Below are positions 37,570 through 47,759 of a DNA stretch of 64,000 bases, one piece after another. The DNA is taken from the NCBI GenBank assembly GCA_948805675.1, contig CAQIBN010000001.1, positions 308,048 to 372,047 of the forward strand. Direction: 5' to 3'. Made by a program: the position numbers and the translations under genes. The notes below the pieces were generated by a model, which saw only the letters and a list, made by a program, of their open reading frames with translations, was not told the origin of the DNA and did no database searches. Source of the stretch: an uncultured Clostridia bacterium (GTDB lineage Bacteria > Bacillota > Clostridia > TANB77 > CAG-508). Within the stretch, counting starts at the first letter, position 1. Each line of letters opens with the position of its first letter.

Positions 37570-37734
37570 TGTTATTTAAGTCATAAAAATTAGAATATTA
37601 TATGAATTTTGAAATTTATTTTAAAGTTTTTTATGAACCCAAATAGAGGAATAATAAAAATAAAGTATGTAAATATATTTTGTATGATTATGGTATGTCC
37701 AAATTTTATATGGTATGTGATTGAAGAATGCATA

Positions 37735-38496
37735 AGTTTCATTGCTTTTGGAATAAAAAAATGTAACAGAATCTAGTTTACTTAATAGTTCTATTCCAGA
37801 ATGTAAAAATAAAAGTGATATATTTACTAAAATATATTCAAAAGAATATTCAAAATATTATTATATTTCTGCAATATCAACTTTTGTTTGTGGAATGTTA
37901 TATGATATAAATCCATATATTCCAATTATACTTTAATGTTATTTGGAACATATAAAATAACTCTATTAAAGCATTTAAATGTTTCTGCAACATACATAGG
38001 TATAATTTCATCTGTATTATCAATAATGATTGGAAAAATGTCTACATTATCAAATAAATTTAATGAGAAATATAAGAATAAAACCTTAACTATAATAGGA
38101 TTAATAGTAACTTTATCTTTTATATTAGCAGGGGCTATTTCTATAATGGAAAATCCTTTTGGTGCAAAAATATCTATTATTATACTACTATATATAATAG
38201 AATCAGTAAGTGGTGGAGTACATGGATTTATACAAAATAGATATATTAGTAATTTTGCTAAACCAGAAATATTAACTAAATTATATTCAGCAAATTCTAT
38301 GATTTCTAATTTGCTTAGAATGTTAGTGGCATTTATAGGAACAATTGTATTAGATTGTTTCAATATTAAATATGTAATGATTATGGTAGGAATATTGTTT
38401 ACAGTAATAATGTATTTATTATATAGATATAGTAAAAGTAAATTAGGATTGAAAGCAGAAGAATATAAAAAATCTGATATAGTTTATGAAAGATAA
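37735..38496 (+). pseudogene. Truncated MFS transporter, paralogue of 21088-22376
   Basis: Only the C-terminal half (LLFGTYKITLLKHLNVSAT to LKAEEYKKSDIVYE) is open. Fragments before 37936 are in other frames with stops. No in-frame CGG is involved. It sits before dnaE and shows that ordinary decay looks different from the CGG breaks. Confidence 0.72.
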
Positions 38497-38578
38497 AGAT
38501 ATTATAAAATAAGTATTACAATGTTTAAAATAAAAATAAAAAACAGACATCTTAGAATTAAATATAGGAGGAAGAAAA

Positions 38579-41500
38579 ATGTCAGAATTTGTACATCTAC
38601 ATGTGCATAGTGAATTTAGTTTACTAGATGGAGCAAATAGAATAAAAGATTTACCAGTAAGAGCAAAAGAACTAGGAATGGATGCAATTGCTGTAACAGA
38701 CCATGGGTCTATGTTTGGCACAATAGACTTTTATAAAGCATGCAAAGCAAATGGAGTAAAGCCAATTATTGGATGTGAAGTATATGTTGCACCAAGAACT
38801 AGATTTGATAAAGAACCCAATATAGATAACAAATACTATCATTTAATTTTACTTGCAAAAAATAATGATGGATATAAAAATTTAGCAAAACTTGTTTCTT
38901 TAGGATTTGTAGATGGATATTACTATAAGCCTCGTATAGATAAAGAAATATTAGAAAAATACCATGAAGGATTAATTTGTTGTAGTGCTTGTCTAGGTGG
39001 AGAAGTGGCTCAGGCCATATTAAAAGATGATATGGAAAAGGCAGAAGAGATTGCGATTTGGCATAAAAATGTTTTTGGAGAAGACTACTATCTAGAAGTA
39101 CAAAGTAATTCTTTAAGAGAACAAATACTTGCAAATCAGAAACTAGTAGAACTTGCGAGAAAGCTCAAGATTCCACTTGTAGCAACAAATGATGCACATT
39201 ATCTAAAAAAAGAAGATAGTTATAATCATGAAGTTTTATTATGTATTCAAACAGGAAAAAGAATGACAGATGAAGATAGAATGAGATTCCAAACAGATGA
39301 TTTTTATATAAAATCTCCAGAAGAGATGAAAGATTATTTTTCAGGTCTTCCAGAAGCTATAGAAAATACAGTAAAAATTGCTGAAAAGTGTAATGTGAAT
39401 TTTGAATTTGGACATACAATTTTACCAAATTATGATGTACCAGAAGAATTTAAGTCACATTATGATTATATAAAAAAATTATGTGATGATGGATTAATAG
39501 AGAGGTATGGAGAAAATCCATCAGAAGAGATATTAAAACGTACAGAATATGAATTATCTGTTATAGAAAAGATGGGGTATGTAGATTATTTCTTAATTGT
39601 ATGGGATTATATTAATTGGGCCAAATCTCAAGGTATACCTGTAGGACCAGGACGTGGTTCTGGAGCAGGTTCTATTGTTGCATACGCAATAGGGATAACA
39701 GATATAGACCCAATTAAATATAGTTTGATTTTTGAAAGATTCTTAAATCCTGAAAGAATAAGTATGCCAGATTTTGATGTAGATTTTTGTTATGAAAGAA
39801 GACAAGAAGTAATAGACTATGTATCTAGAAAATATGGAGAAGACCATGTTTCGCAAATTATTACATTTGGAACAATGTCTGCTAGAATGGTAATTAGAGA
39901 TGTAGGAAGAGCATTAGATGTCTCATATGCAGAAACAGATAAGCTTGCAAAAATGATTCCAAATGAATTACATATTACAATTAATAAAGCATTAGAACAA
40001 AATAGAGAATTGAAGGAATTGTATGAAAATGATAATCAAATAAAAAAGTTATTAGATATTGCTATGGCATTAGAAGGACTTCCAAGACAGGCATCTACTC
40101 ATGCATGTGGAATTGTTATAACAAAAGAGCCAGTAGATACTTATGTTCCACTTTATGTTCGTGAAGGAGCAATTTCTACTCAATATATAATGACAACATT
40201 AGAAGAACTTGGGCTATTAAAAATGGACTTTTTAGGACTGCGTACATTAACAGTTATACAAGATACTATTAATCTAGTAAAACATACAAAAGGAATAGAT
40301 GTTAAGTTTGATAAAGATATGAATGACAAAACTGTATACAAGTTATGGCAAGATGGTGATAGTATAGGAATTTTCCAATTTGAAAGTCAAGGTATGACAA
40401 ACTTTATGAAAGAATTAAAACCAGACTGTTTGGAAGATATTATAGCTGGAGTTTCATTATATCGTCCAGGGCCAATGGATCAAATACCAAGATATATTGC
40501 AAATAAACAAGACCCAGCTCATGCTGTGTATACACATCCAGCACTTAAACCAATTTTAGAGGTAACTTATGGTTGTATGGTATATCAAGAACAAGTTATG
40601 CAAATAGTGCGTGACTTAGCAGGATATTCACTTCGGAAGAGCAGATTTAGTAAGACGTGCAATGGGTAAGAAAAAACTAGATGTAATGGCAAAAGAAAGA
40701 GAATACTTTATTCATGGCCAAACAGATGAAGAAGGAAATATTATAATTCCAGGGTGCATAAGAAATGGAATAGATGAACAATCTGCTAATAAAATATTTG
40801 ATGAGATGGCAGAGTTTGCAAAATATGCATTTAATAAATCTCATGCAGCAGCATATGCAGTAGTTTCTTATCGTACAGCATATTTAAAAGCATATTATCC
40901 AGAAGAATTTATGGCAGCAACATTAAATAGCTTTTTAGGTAATTTAGATAAAGTTCCTATGTATATTGATGAATGTAAAAGAATGAATATCTCAATATTA
41001 AAGCCAGATATAAATAAAAGTTATACAAAGTTTACTGTTGATGATGGTAAAATTCGATTTGGTTTAGGAAGTATAAAAAATGTAGGAACATCAGTTGTGG
41101 ATACTATTGTGAAAAACCGTGAATCAAAAGGAGATTTCGAAAGTTTTACTAATTTTTGTGAAAGAGTGGAAGGAGAAGCGGTAAACAAGAAATGTATCGA
41201 AAGTTTAATAAAATCTGGAGCATTTGATGGATTTGAACAAACTAGAAGTACTTTAATGGCATCTTTTGAATCAATTATAGATTCTATTTCTGATAGTTCT
41301 AAAAAAAGCCTAAAAGGTCAGATTACAATGTTTGATTTAGGTAATACAAAAGAAGATGAAAAAGAAATGGAGAAAATGAAATATACATATACAACTTTAA
41401 AGGAGTATTCTGAAAAAGAATTATTATCAATGGAAAAAGAGATGCTAGGTTTATATGTAACAGGACATCCATTAGAAGAACTTAGAGAAGAGATAGAAAA

Positions 41501-42054
41501 ACAATCTAATATAAATTCTATGAAAATGAGAGAAGCGGGAGAGGCTATTCAAAATAATGAAAGTTCAAACTACAAAGATGGACAAAATGTAAAGTTAGCA
41601 GGGATTATAAATAGTGTTAAGAAAAAATATACAAAAACAAATAAAATTATGGCATTTGTTACTTTAGAAGATTTATATGGAAGTACAGAAATAATAATTT
41701 TCGAGAATTGTTATCAATCTTGTGTAAATATACTAATGGAAGATAATGTTGTGTTAGTAGAAGGAAGATTAAGCATAAGAGAAGATGAAGAACCAAAAAT
41801 TGTAGCAAGTAATATAAAAGAATTTGGAGCAGTAAAGAATAAAACATTAATATTAGATATTACGAATTTAGATGATAACAAGAAAGATAAATTAAGAGGA
41901 GCATTAAAATTTTTTACAGGTGAAAAAAATAATATACAAGTATATATTATAAATGGAGAAAGAAAAGATCCAGCAGGGGGAATTTTCTTAAATGAACAGA
42001 TTTTAAAAGAGTTAGAAGATGTTATACGGTGAAATAAATGTGAAAATAGACTGA
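38579..42054 (+). CDS. dnaE: DNA polymerase III alpha subunit (DnaE), two CGG +1 shifts
   Basis: 1157 residues with C 40634 and C 42027 skipped. PHP domain (HLHVHSEFSLLDG, DHG), polymerase core with PDFDVDFCYERR catalytic Asp and GIFQFES, a fingers region with GYSL-GRADLVRRAMGK across the first shift, and an OB domain (VKLAGIINSVKKKY). The first shift lies in a conserved motif between Leu and Gly. Without the second, the protein ends ELEDVIR; with it, GEINVKID, which matches the usual LGEENV-type end of Firmicute DnaE. AGGAGG lies upstream of ATG 38579. Replicative polymerase, essential. Confidence 0.93.
40634..40636 (+). other. CGG +1 shift site 7 (CTT CGG A) in dnaE
   Basis: After residue 685. 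In frame the product stops at TAA 40667-40669. Skipping C 40634 gives GRADLVRRAMG, a conserved DnaE motif. Confidence 0.93.
42027..42029 (+). other. CGG +1 shift site 8 (ATA CGG TGA) near the dnaE end
   Basis: CGG TGA in frame. Skipping C 42027 adds GEINVKID and ends at TGA 42052-42054. The extension agrees with the usual C-terminus of the family, though a straight end is also readable. Confidence 0.7.
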
Positions 42055-42147
42055 TAAATTCATACATAATTTTAATTCAGATATAATTGTAAAAAACATA
42101 TTTAAAATTAAAAAATAGCAATAAGAAATTTAATATAAAATAATATA

Positions 42148-42176
42148 CCACTCTCTAAAATAGAGAGTGGTTTTTT
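42148..42176 (+). terminator. Rho-independent terminator of dnaE
   Basis: accactctct (42148-42157) pairs with agagagtggt (42162-42171), then six T. Confidence 0.9.
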
Positions 42177-42183
42177 GATATTA

Positions 42184-42510
42184 TTAGTATTTTTTACATA
42201 TAGAGAAATCTTTAATTTCGTCATGACATAATTTGTAAGTATCATTTATAGGAAAGCCTGCTTCAATTAAGAGTCTATATAGAGCTAGTGAATTGATACT
42301 AATATATCCAATACTGAAACATCGATCTATCACGAAGATACGATCATCAACAAGTGTAAATTCTACTTTACATAAAGCGAATACACCTATTCTTAAAACT
42401 GTTACTTTTGAGATTTTACTCAAATCAATAGAAGAACGAATAAAATCTATTGCGCTAGATGTTTGCCCACATGCATTAAAGTAGTATGTTGTGGTTATAG
42501 GATTTACCAT
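42184..42510 (-). CDS. Hypothetical 108-residue protein
   Basis: ATG at 42510 follows GGAGGAATT (minus strand). An upstream ATG at 42525 lies before that site and is less likely. MVNPITTTYYFNACGQTSSA start, then beta-like segments. No family recognised. Convergent with dnaE. Confidence 0.6.
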   Translation of the reverse strand: MVNPITTTYYFNACGQTSSAIDFIRSSIDLSKISKVTVLRIGVFALCKVEFTLVDDRIFVIDRCFSIGYISINSLALYRLLIEAGFPINDTYKLCHDEIKDFSICKKY

Positions 42511-42714
42511 TTTTAATTCCTCCAAAAAATAAAATTCTGTACTATTGATGTAACGATTTGTAAAATGAAAAAGGAATATTTACTAAAAGTAAGCACATTA
42601 CCATATTTTAACATGTATCAACATAAAATACAAGGCTTAAGATAATAAAAAACTCAAAATAGGTATTGTAAACTAATATAGTTATATGTTAAAGTAATAC
42701 TAGAGGTGGTAAGA

Positions 42715-43089
42715 ATGTTTTGTACAAATTGTGGGAAAGAAGTTCTAAATAATAGTAATTTTTGCACAAGTTGTGGAAAAGAAATACAAAAAGCAAAGAA
42801 TAAAATGGGCAAAATAACATTTCATAGAATAGGTCGTTTTGTTGGATGTTTAGTAGATATAATGGTATACATAGATGGAAATGCAGTAGGTAGTATATCT
42901 AATAATGGAATATTAGAAGTACCTGTAAGTATTGGAGAACATAAAGTTTTATTTGATTTATGGAGTGGAATAAATGCAGATAGTGTAAATGTAACACAAG
43001 AATATCCTAATGTTCATGTTGATGTAAAATTAAAGATGGGATTTATAACTAATAAACCTAAAATTGTAAATATTAGAAATGAGAAATAG
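42715..43089 (+). CDS. Zinc-ribbon protein with beta domain, 124 residues
   Basis: N-terminal double zinc ribbon (CTNCGKEVLNNSNFCTSCGK) plus a beta-rich domain (VDIMVYIDGNAVGSI, GEHKVLFDLW) resembling a PEGA-like or immunoglobulin-like fold. ATG 42715 after AGAGGTGG. Probably cytoplasmic or membrane-proximal. Function unknown. Confidence 0.65.
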   Translation: MFCTNCGKEVLNNSNFCTSCGKEIQKAKNKMGKITFHRIGRFVGCLVDIMVYIDGNAVGSISNNGILEVPVSIGEHKVLFDLWSGINADSVNVTQEYPNVHVDVKLKMGFITNKPKIVNIRNEK

Positions 43090-43207
43090 TATATTTAGCA
43101 ATTATCTAGTTTTAAAATGGTAAAGGATTTGTTACTTTTTGAACTAGATAATTTAAAGTTTTAGGTGAATAAATAATAGATTGTTTCAATTTACAGAATA
43201 TTTTTTG

Positions 43208-43410
43208 TTTGAGAGACAATGTTACCACCTAACAATAGTTATATATTTATAAATTTAAACCAATCTTGAAGCATGGCGGGTGACTGATATGAATAAGTTT
43301 AATACCACGCATTGTATATTTAGCCAATGTCAAAATGTGAGGAGTTGGCGATTGGTTTAAATTTATAAATATATAACCATTGTTAGGCTAGTATGTACTT
43401 TTAAGTGAAA
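43208..43410 (+). ncRNA. Structured RNA, copy 2 of the two-copy family (raiA-motif-like?)
   Basis: Same conserved blocks as 11640-11912 in the same order (tgttaccac, caatcttgaagc, tggc-ggtgactg, taccac, gctagtatgtac). Here ttatatatttataaatttaa plus accaatc at the 5' side pairs perfectly over 27 bp with the 3' side, and outer aacaat/attgtt pairs extend it. Copies differ in sequence but not in pairing, which supports selection on RNA structure. It lies upstream of the rplU promoter. Name uncertain. Confidence 0.6.
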
Positions 43411-43464
43411 TATGAATTGTAGTAGATGTTTCCATAATGCTTGTAAATATGCAAAAATAATGAT

Positions 43465-43493
43465 TGACAAAGTTTGACTACTATGGTAAAATA
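43465..43493 (+). promoter_or_regulatory. Sigma-A promoter of rplU-rpmA
   Basis: TTGACA 43465-43470, 17-base spacer, TAAAAT 43488-43493. Confidence 0.8.
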
Positions 43494-43497
43494 TACA

Positions 43498-43590
43498 TCT
43501 GTAAGCCGCCTGAGTCGGGTACCTAAAATGCTAAAAATATTTAGCTACCTAGTATTTTATGCTTAGCGAGTATACATATAAAGGGAGGTG
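43498..43590 (+). promoter_or_regulatory. L21 leader
   Basis: 5' untranslated region with gtaagccgcctgagtcgggtacc and following hairpins directly before rplU, the position and general makeup of the Firmicute L21 leader, which represses its own operon. Then GGGAGGTG. Confidence 0.65.
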
Positions 43591-43597
43591 TACTTAA

Positions 43598-43945
43598 ATG
43601 TACGCAATAATCGAAAGTTGTGGTAAACAATACAAAGTTACAGAAGGAGATGTAGTTTTCTTTGAAAAATTAGATACTGAAGAAGGAAAAAAAGTTACTT
43701 TTGATAAAGTAGTTTTAGTATCTAATGAAGGTAAAATAGAAGTAGGCGCTCCATATGTAAAAGGTGTTAAAGTAGAAGGAAAAGTAGTTAGCCATGGTAA
43801 AGGTAAAAAAATTATCGTTTACAAATATAAAGCTAAGAAAAACTATAGAAGAACACAAGGACATAGACAACCATATACAAAGGTTGAAATAACAACAATA
43901 AAAACAGCTTCTGCAAAAAAAGCAAAAGAAACAGTAGAAGCATAA
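43598..43945 (+). CDS. rplU: 50S ribosomal protein L21
   Basis: 115 residues. IIESCGKQYKVTEGD start, KVVLVSNEG, and the C-terminal RRTQGHRQPYTKVEI typical of L21, which binds 23S rRNA near L20. GGGAGGTG precedes ATG 43598. First gene of rplU-rpmA, which here has no ysxB between. Confidence 0.95.
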   Translation: MYAIIESCGKQYKVTEGDVVFFEKLDTEEGKKVTFDKVVLVSNEGKIEVGAPYVKGVKVEGKVVSHGKGKKIIVYKYKAKKNYRRTQGHRQPYTKVEITTIKTASAKKAKETVEA

Positions 43946-43987
43946 ATATAAAGTTTACAATCTACAAAATGGAAGGAGTGAATAAAC

Positions 43988-44257
43988 ATGGCTCATAAGA
44001 AAGGGCAAGGTAGCGTTAAGAACGGTAGAGATAGTGAATCAAAGCGCCTTGGGTTAAAAAGAGCTGATGGACAATTAGTTCAAGCAGGAAATATCTTAAT
44101 AAGACAAAGAGGAACAAAAATCCATCCAGGAACAAATGTAGGTATCGGAAGCGATGATACATTATATGCAAAAGTAACTGGTACAGTTAAATTTGAAAGA
44201 CTTGGAAAAGACAAGAAAAAAGTTAGCGTTTATCCAGTAGAGGAAGCTAATGCATAA
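43988..44257 (+). CDS. rpmA: 50S ribosomal protein L27
   Basis: 89 residues, starting MAHKKGQGSVKNGRDSESKR, so the basic N-terminal tail begins at once. Many Firmicutes have a leader that the protease Prp (ysxB) removes. Both leader and ysxB are absent here. L27 reaches into the peptidyl-transferase centre with its N-terminus. AAGGAG is upstream. Confidence 0.95.
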   Translation: MAHKKGQGSVKNGRDSESKRLGLKRADGQLVQAGNILIRQRGTKIHPGTNVGIGSDDTLYAKVTGTVKFERLGKDKKKVSVYPVEEANA

Positions 44258-44280
44258 ATTCAAGTAATAAATTATAAACA

Positions 44281-44314
44281 AAAGCCATTAGAACAATATT
44301 CTAATGGTTTTTTC
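44281..44314 (+). terminator. Rho-independent terminator
   Basis: agccattaga pairs with tctaatggtt, then TTTTTTC. Confidence 0.85.
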
Positions 44315-44391
44315 TTGCAAATTAGCATGAAATAAAGTATAATCAATAAGGAAAGTTTACTTAAAAAGAGAAATGAAAAGAGAGGTAAAAA

Positions 44392-45402
44392 ATGATTGAC
44401 AAAAATAAAAAACGCATTTTAACAGGTGATAGACCTACAGGAAAATTGCATATAGGGCATTATTTTGGTTCATTAAAATCAAGAGTAAAGTTGCAAGATG
44501 AACATGAAACTTTTATCGAAGTTGCAGATGTGCAAGCATTAACAGATAATTTTAATAATCCAGAAAAAGTGCAAAGGAATGTAAGCCAAATAGTAATGGA
44601 TGAATTGGCAGTTGGAATTGACCCAGATAAAGTAACATTTTTCTTACAATCTATGATACCAGAAATTGCAGAACTTACAGTTTTTTATTCAAATCTTGTC
44701 ACAATTGCAAGATTACAAAGAAATCCAACCGTAAAAACAGAAATAGCTCAAAAAAGAGATTTATTTGGAGAAAGTGTAACATATGGTTTTTTAGGATATC
44801 CTGTAAGTCAAGCAGCAGATATAACAGCTTTTGAAGGAACAATAATTCCTGTTGGAGAAGATCAGCTTCCATTAATAGAACAATGTAGGGAAATAGTTAG
44901 AAAATTTAATAGTATTTATGGAGAAACTTTATATGAACCACAAGCTCTTCTTTCAGATGCAAAAAGAATAAAAGGATTAGATGGAAATGAAAAAATGGGG
45001 AAATCTCTAGGAAATGCAATTTATTTATCAGATTCAGAAGACGAAATTGTAAAAAAAGTAATGAGTGCTATTACAGACCCAGGTAGAATAAAAAAGGATG
45101 ACCCAGGAAATCCTAATATTTGTATGGTTGCATATTATCATAATTTGTTTAGTAAAGGCGAAGTTGAAGCAATATGTGAAGAATGTAAAGCTGGAAAAAG
45201 AGGTTGCGTTGCTTGTAAAAGACAATTGATAAACAATATAAATAAAGAATTAGAGCCTATAAGAGAAAAAAGAAAATACTATGAAGAAAGACCAAATGAA
45301 GTAAGGGATATTTTAATGGAAGGAACAAATCATGCAAGAAAAATAGCTACACAAACAATGAAAAAAGTAAAAGAAGCTATGAAGCTGAATTATTTTGAAT
45401 AA
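44392..45402 (+). CDS. trpS: Tryptophanyl-tRNA synthetase
   Basis: 336 residues. Class I signature GDRPTGKLHIGHYFG (HIGH) and the KMSKS equivalent GNEKMGKSLGN. It charges tRNA-Trp. AGAGAGG before ATG 44392. Full length for the family. Separate unit following the rpmA terminator. Confidence 0.95.
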   Translation: MIDKNKKRILTGDRPTGKLHIGHYFGSLKSRVKLQDEHETFIEVADVQALTDNFNNPEKVQRNVSQIVMDELAVGIDPDKVTFFLQSMIPEIAELTVFYSNLVTIARLQRNPTVKTEIAQKRDLFGESVTYGFLGYPVSQAADITAFEGTIIPVGEDQLPLIEQCREIVRKFNSIYGETLYEPQALLSDAKRIKGLDGNEKMGKSLGNAIYLSDSEDEIVKKVMSAITDPGRIKKDDPGNPNICMVAYYHNLFSKGEVEAICEECKAGKRGCVACKRQLINNINKELEPIREKRKYYEERPNEVRDILMEGTNHARKIATQTMKKVKEAMKLNYFE

Positions 45403-45678
45403 TAATAGTTAATAAATGTAATTAAATAAAATTATAAAATTAGTATATAAATTAAACTAAAATTAGTAATAATGATAGAAAAATTTTAAATAATTGTAAG
45501 CTTAAAAGAAAAAAATGAAAAAAGTGTTAATGTTTAGGAATATAAATATTTTTATTATTAAAATCAATTTCTAGATATTCAAATAAAAAAGGTTATAATA
45601 GATTAAATAAAAATAGTATTTAGCCTGAACATTAACAAAAAAATAAAAGTATGAAAAGTAATTAGAGGAGGTAATAAA

Positions 45679-46953
45679 GTGTTTACCGATTATGCAAAGA
45701 TTTTAGTAAAATCTGGAGATGGTGGAGATGGTGCCATTTCATTTAGAAGAGAAAAATATGTAGCAGCTGGAGGGCCTGATGGAGGAGATGGTGGCAAAGG
45801 CGGAGATGTATATTTTATAGTAGATAAAGATATAAATACATTAGTAGATTTTAGATATAAAAAGAAATTTAAAGCAGAAAATGGGAAAAATGGAGAAGCA
45901 AATCACCGTTATGGAAAAGGTGGAGAAGACTTATATATTAAAGTTCCAATAGGTACTATTATTAAAGATGTTGAAACAGGAAAAATATTAGCTGATTTAT
46001 CAGAGAAAAATCAAGTAGAAAAAATATTTCCAGGTGGAAGAGGAGGAAAAGGAAACTCTCATTTTGCAACATCAACAAGACAAGCTCCACGTTTTTCACA
46101 AGGAGGAGAAAAAGGAATAGAAAAAGAGATTATTTTAGAATTAAAACTCCTTGCTGATGTGGGGTTAATTGGATTCCCAAATGTAGGAAAATCAACATTT
46201 TTATCTGTTGTAACATCTGCAACTCCTAAAATCGCAGACTATCATTTTACAACATTAGAGCCTAATTTAGGTGTTGTAAAATCAGAATATGGAGATAGTT
46301 TTGTTATAGCAGATATACCAGGAATAATAGAAGGAGCAAGTGAAGGAACAGGTCTTGGCTTACAATTCCTAAGACATATCGAAAGAACAAGACTTTTATT
46401 ACATGTTATAGATGTATCTGGAATAGAGGGAAGAAATCCAGTACAAGATTTTAATACAATTAATGAAGAATTAAAAAAATATAGTGAAAAACTAAGTAAA
46501 AGAAAACAAATAATAGTAGCAAATAAAATAGATAGTATACAAGATGAAAATTTATATAATGAATTAGAAAAACTTGCAAAAGAGAATGATATGGAGATAT
46601 ATAAAATATCTGCTGCAACCAGACAAGGCATGAAAGAATTACTTGTAAGAGTTTCTGAAATATTAAAAGAATTACCAAAAGAAGAATTAGTAAAACAAGA
46701 AGAAAGAAAAGTATATACACTTGAAGAAAAAGATGAAGGATTTACTATTTTCAAAGAAAAAGATATGTGGGTAGTAGATGGTCCAGCTGTTCAGAAGATT
46801 ATGAGAAGAGTAAATTTAGAAGACAATGAGTCTATGCATTATTTTCAAAAATGCTTAGATAACTTGGGAGTGAACCAAAAGTTAAAAGAAGCTGGAGTAC
46901 AAGAGGGAGATACTGTTAGAGTTGTAGATTGGGAACTAGAATGGTATGATTAA
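45679..46953 (+). CDS. obgE: Obg family GTPase
   Basis: 424 residues. N-terminal Gly-rich Obg fold (GGDGGKGGDVYF, GGRGGKGN), GTPase domain with G1 GFPNVGKST, G3 DIPG, G4 NKID, and a C-terminal OCT domain. Ribosome assembly and stress signalling. GTG 45679 is the start after AGAGGAGG. The gene is 276 bases from trpS, and that gap holds only AT-rich sequence. Confidence 0.95.
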   Translation: MFTDYAKILVKSGDGGDGAISFRREKYVAAGGPDGGDGGKGGDVYFIVDKDINTLVDFRYKKKFKAENGKNGEANHRYGKGGEDLYIKVPIGTIIKDVETGKILADLSEKNQVEKIFPGGRGGKGNSHFATSTRQAPRFSQGGEKGIEKEIILELKLLADVGLIGFPNVGKSTFLSVVTSATPKIADYHFTTLEPNLGVVKSEYGDSFVIADIPGIIEGASEGTGLGLQFLRHIERTRLLLHVIDVSGIEGRNPVQDFNTINEELKKYSEKLSKRKQIIVANKIDSIQDENLYNELEKLAKENDMEIYKISAATRQGMKELLVRVSEILKELPKEELVKQEERKVYTLEEKDEGFTIFKEKDMWVVDGPAVQKIMRRVNLEDNESMHYFQKCLDNLGVNQKLKEAGVQEGDTVRVVDWELEWYD

Positions 46954-46992
46954 AAGTAAAGTTTAAAAAAGTTATTAATACATTTGTAAATA

Positions 46993-47033
46993 AAAAAAGA
47001 AATATCAAAACTTTTGTTTGACATTTCTTTTTT
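46993..47033 (+). terminator. Terminator
   Basis: aaaaaagaaatatcaaa and tttgacatttctttttt pair with one mismatch, T-rich end. Sits between obgE and lexA. Confidence 0.65.
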
Positions 47034-47081
47034 TATGTGTTAAAATTAACAAAACAAATTTTTTGTAGGGGGAATCTATTA

Positions 47082-47735
47082 ATGGGAAAAAAAGAATTTG
47101 AAGATTTAAACAAGAGAGAGAAAGCTATATTAAAGTTTATAGAAAAACAAATTAAAGCAAATAGCTATCCACCATCTGTAAGAGAAATAGGAAAGGCAGT
47201 TGGTTTAAGCTCAACAGCAACTGTACATGGATATTTAGCAAAATTAGAAGAAAAAGGATATATAAAGAAAGAATCTCAAAAAGGTAGAACATTAAGATTA
47301 TTAAAAGGTATATTAAAAGAAGAAAAGAAAACAGAAACTAAAGAAGTATATACTAGTAGAGAAATGGTTGATGTTCCAGTTATAGGTAAAATAACAGCAG
47401 GAGCACCGATTTTAGCGGTAGAAAATGTAACAGATACATTTCCAATTCCAGTAGATTTTGTTGGAAATAGTGAAAGCTTTATGCTAACAGTAAGTGGAGA
47501 AAGTATGATAGAAGCTGGAATTTTAGATGGAGATTATATTTTAGTAAAAAGACAAAATACAGCCAATAATGGTGAAATTGTAGTAGCTTTAATTGAAGAT
47601 GAAGCAACTGTTAAAACTTTTTATAAAGAAAAAGGTCATATAAGATTACAACCAGAAAATAGTACAATGGAACCAATAATAGTTCCTAATTGTGAGATTT
47701 TAGGGAAAGTAGCAGGTGTCTTTAGAAAAATGTAA
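47082..47735 (+). CDS. lexA: LexA repressor
   Basis: 217 residues. Winged HTH (YPPSVREIGKAVGLSSTATV), self-cleavage site Ala-Gly in KITAGAPI, catalytic Ser in VSGESMIEAG and Lys in ATVKTFYK. It represses SOS genes until RecA filaments trigger cleavage. GTAGGGGGAA precedes ATG 47082. Confidence 0.95.
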   Translation: MGKKEFEDLNKREKAILKFIEKQIKANSYPPSVREIGKAVGLSSTATVHGYLAKLEEKGYIKKESQKGRTLRLLKGILKEEKKTETKEVYTSREMVDVPVIGKITAGAPILAVENVTDTFPIPVDFVGNSESFMLTVSGESMIEAGILDGDYILVKRQNTANNGEIVVALIEDEATVKTFYKEKGHIRLQPENSTMEPIIVPNCEILGKVAGVFRKM

Positions 47736-47759
47736 TTATTAAGAAAAGGAGAAAATTTT

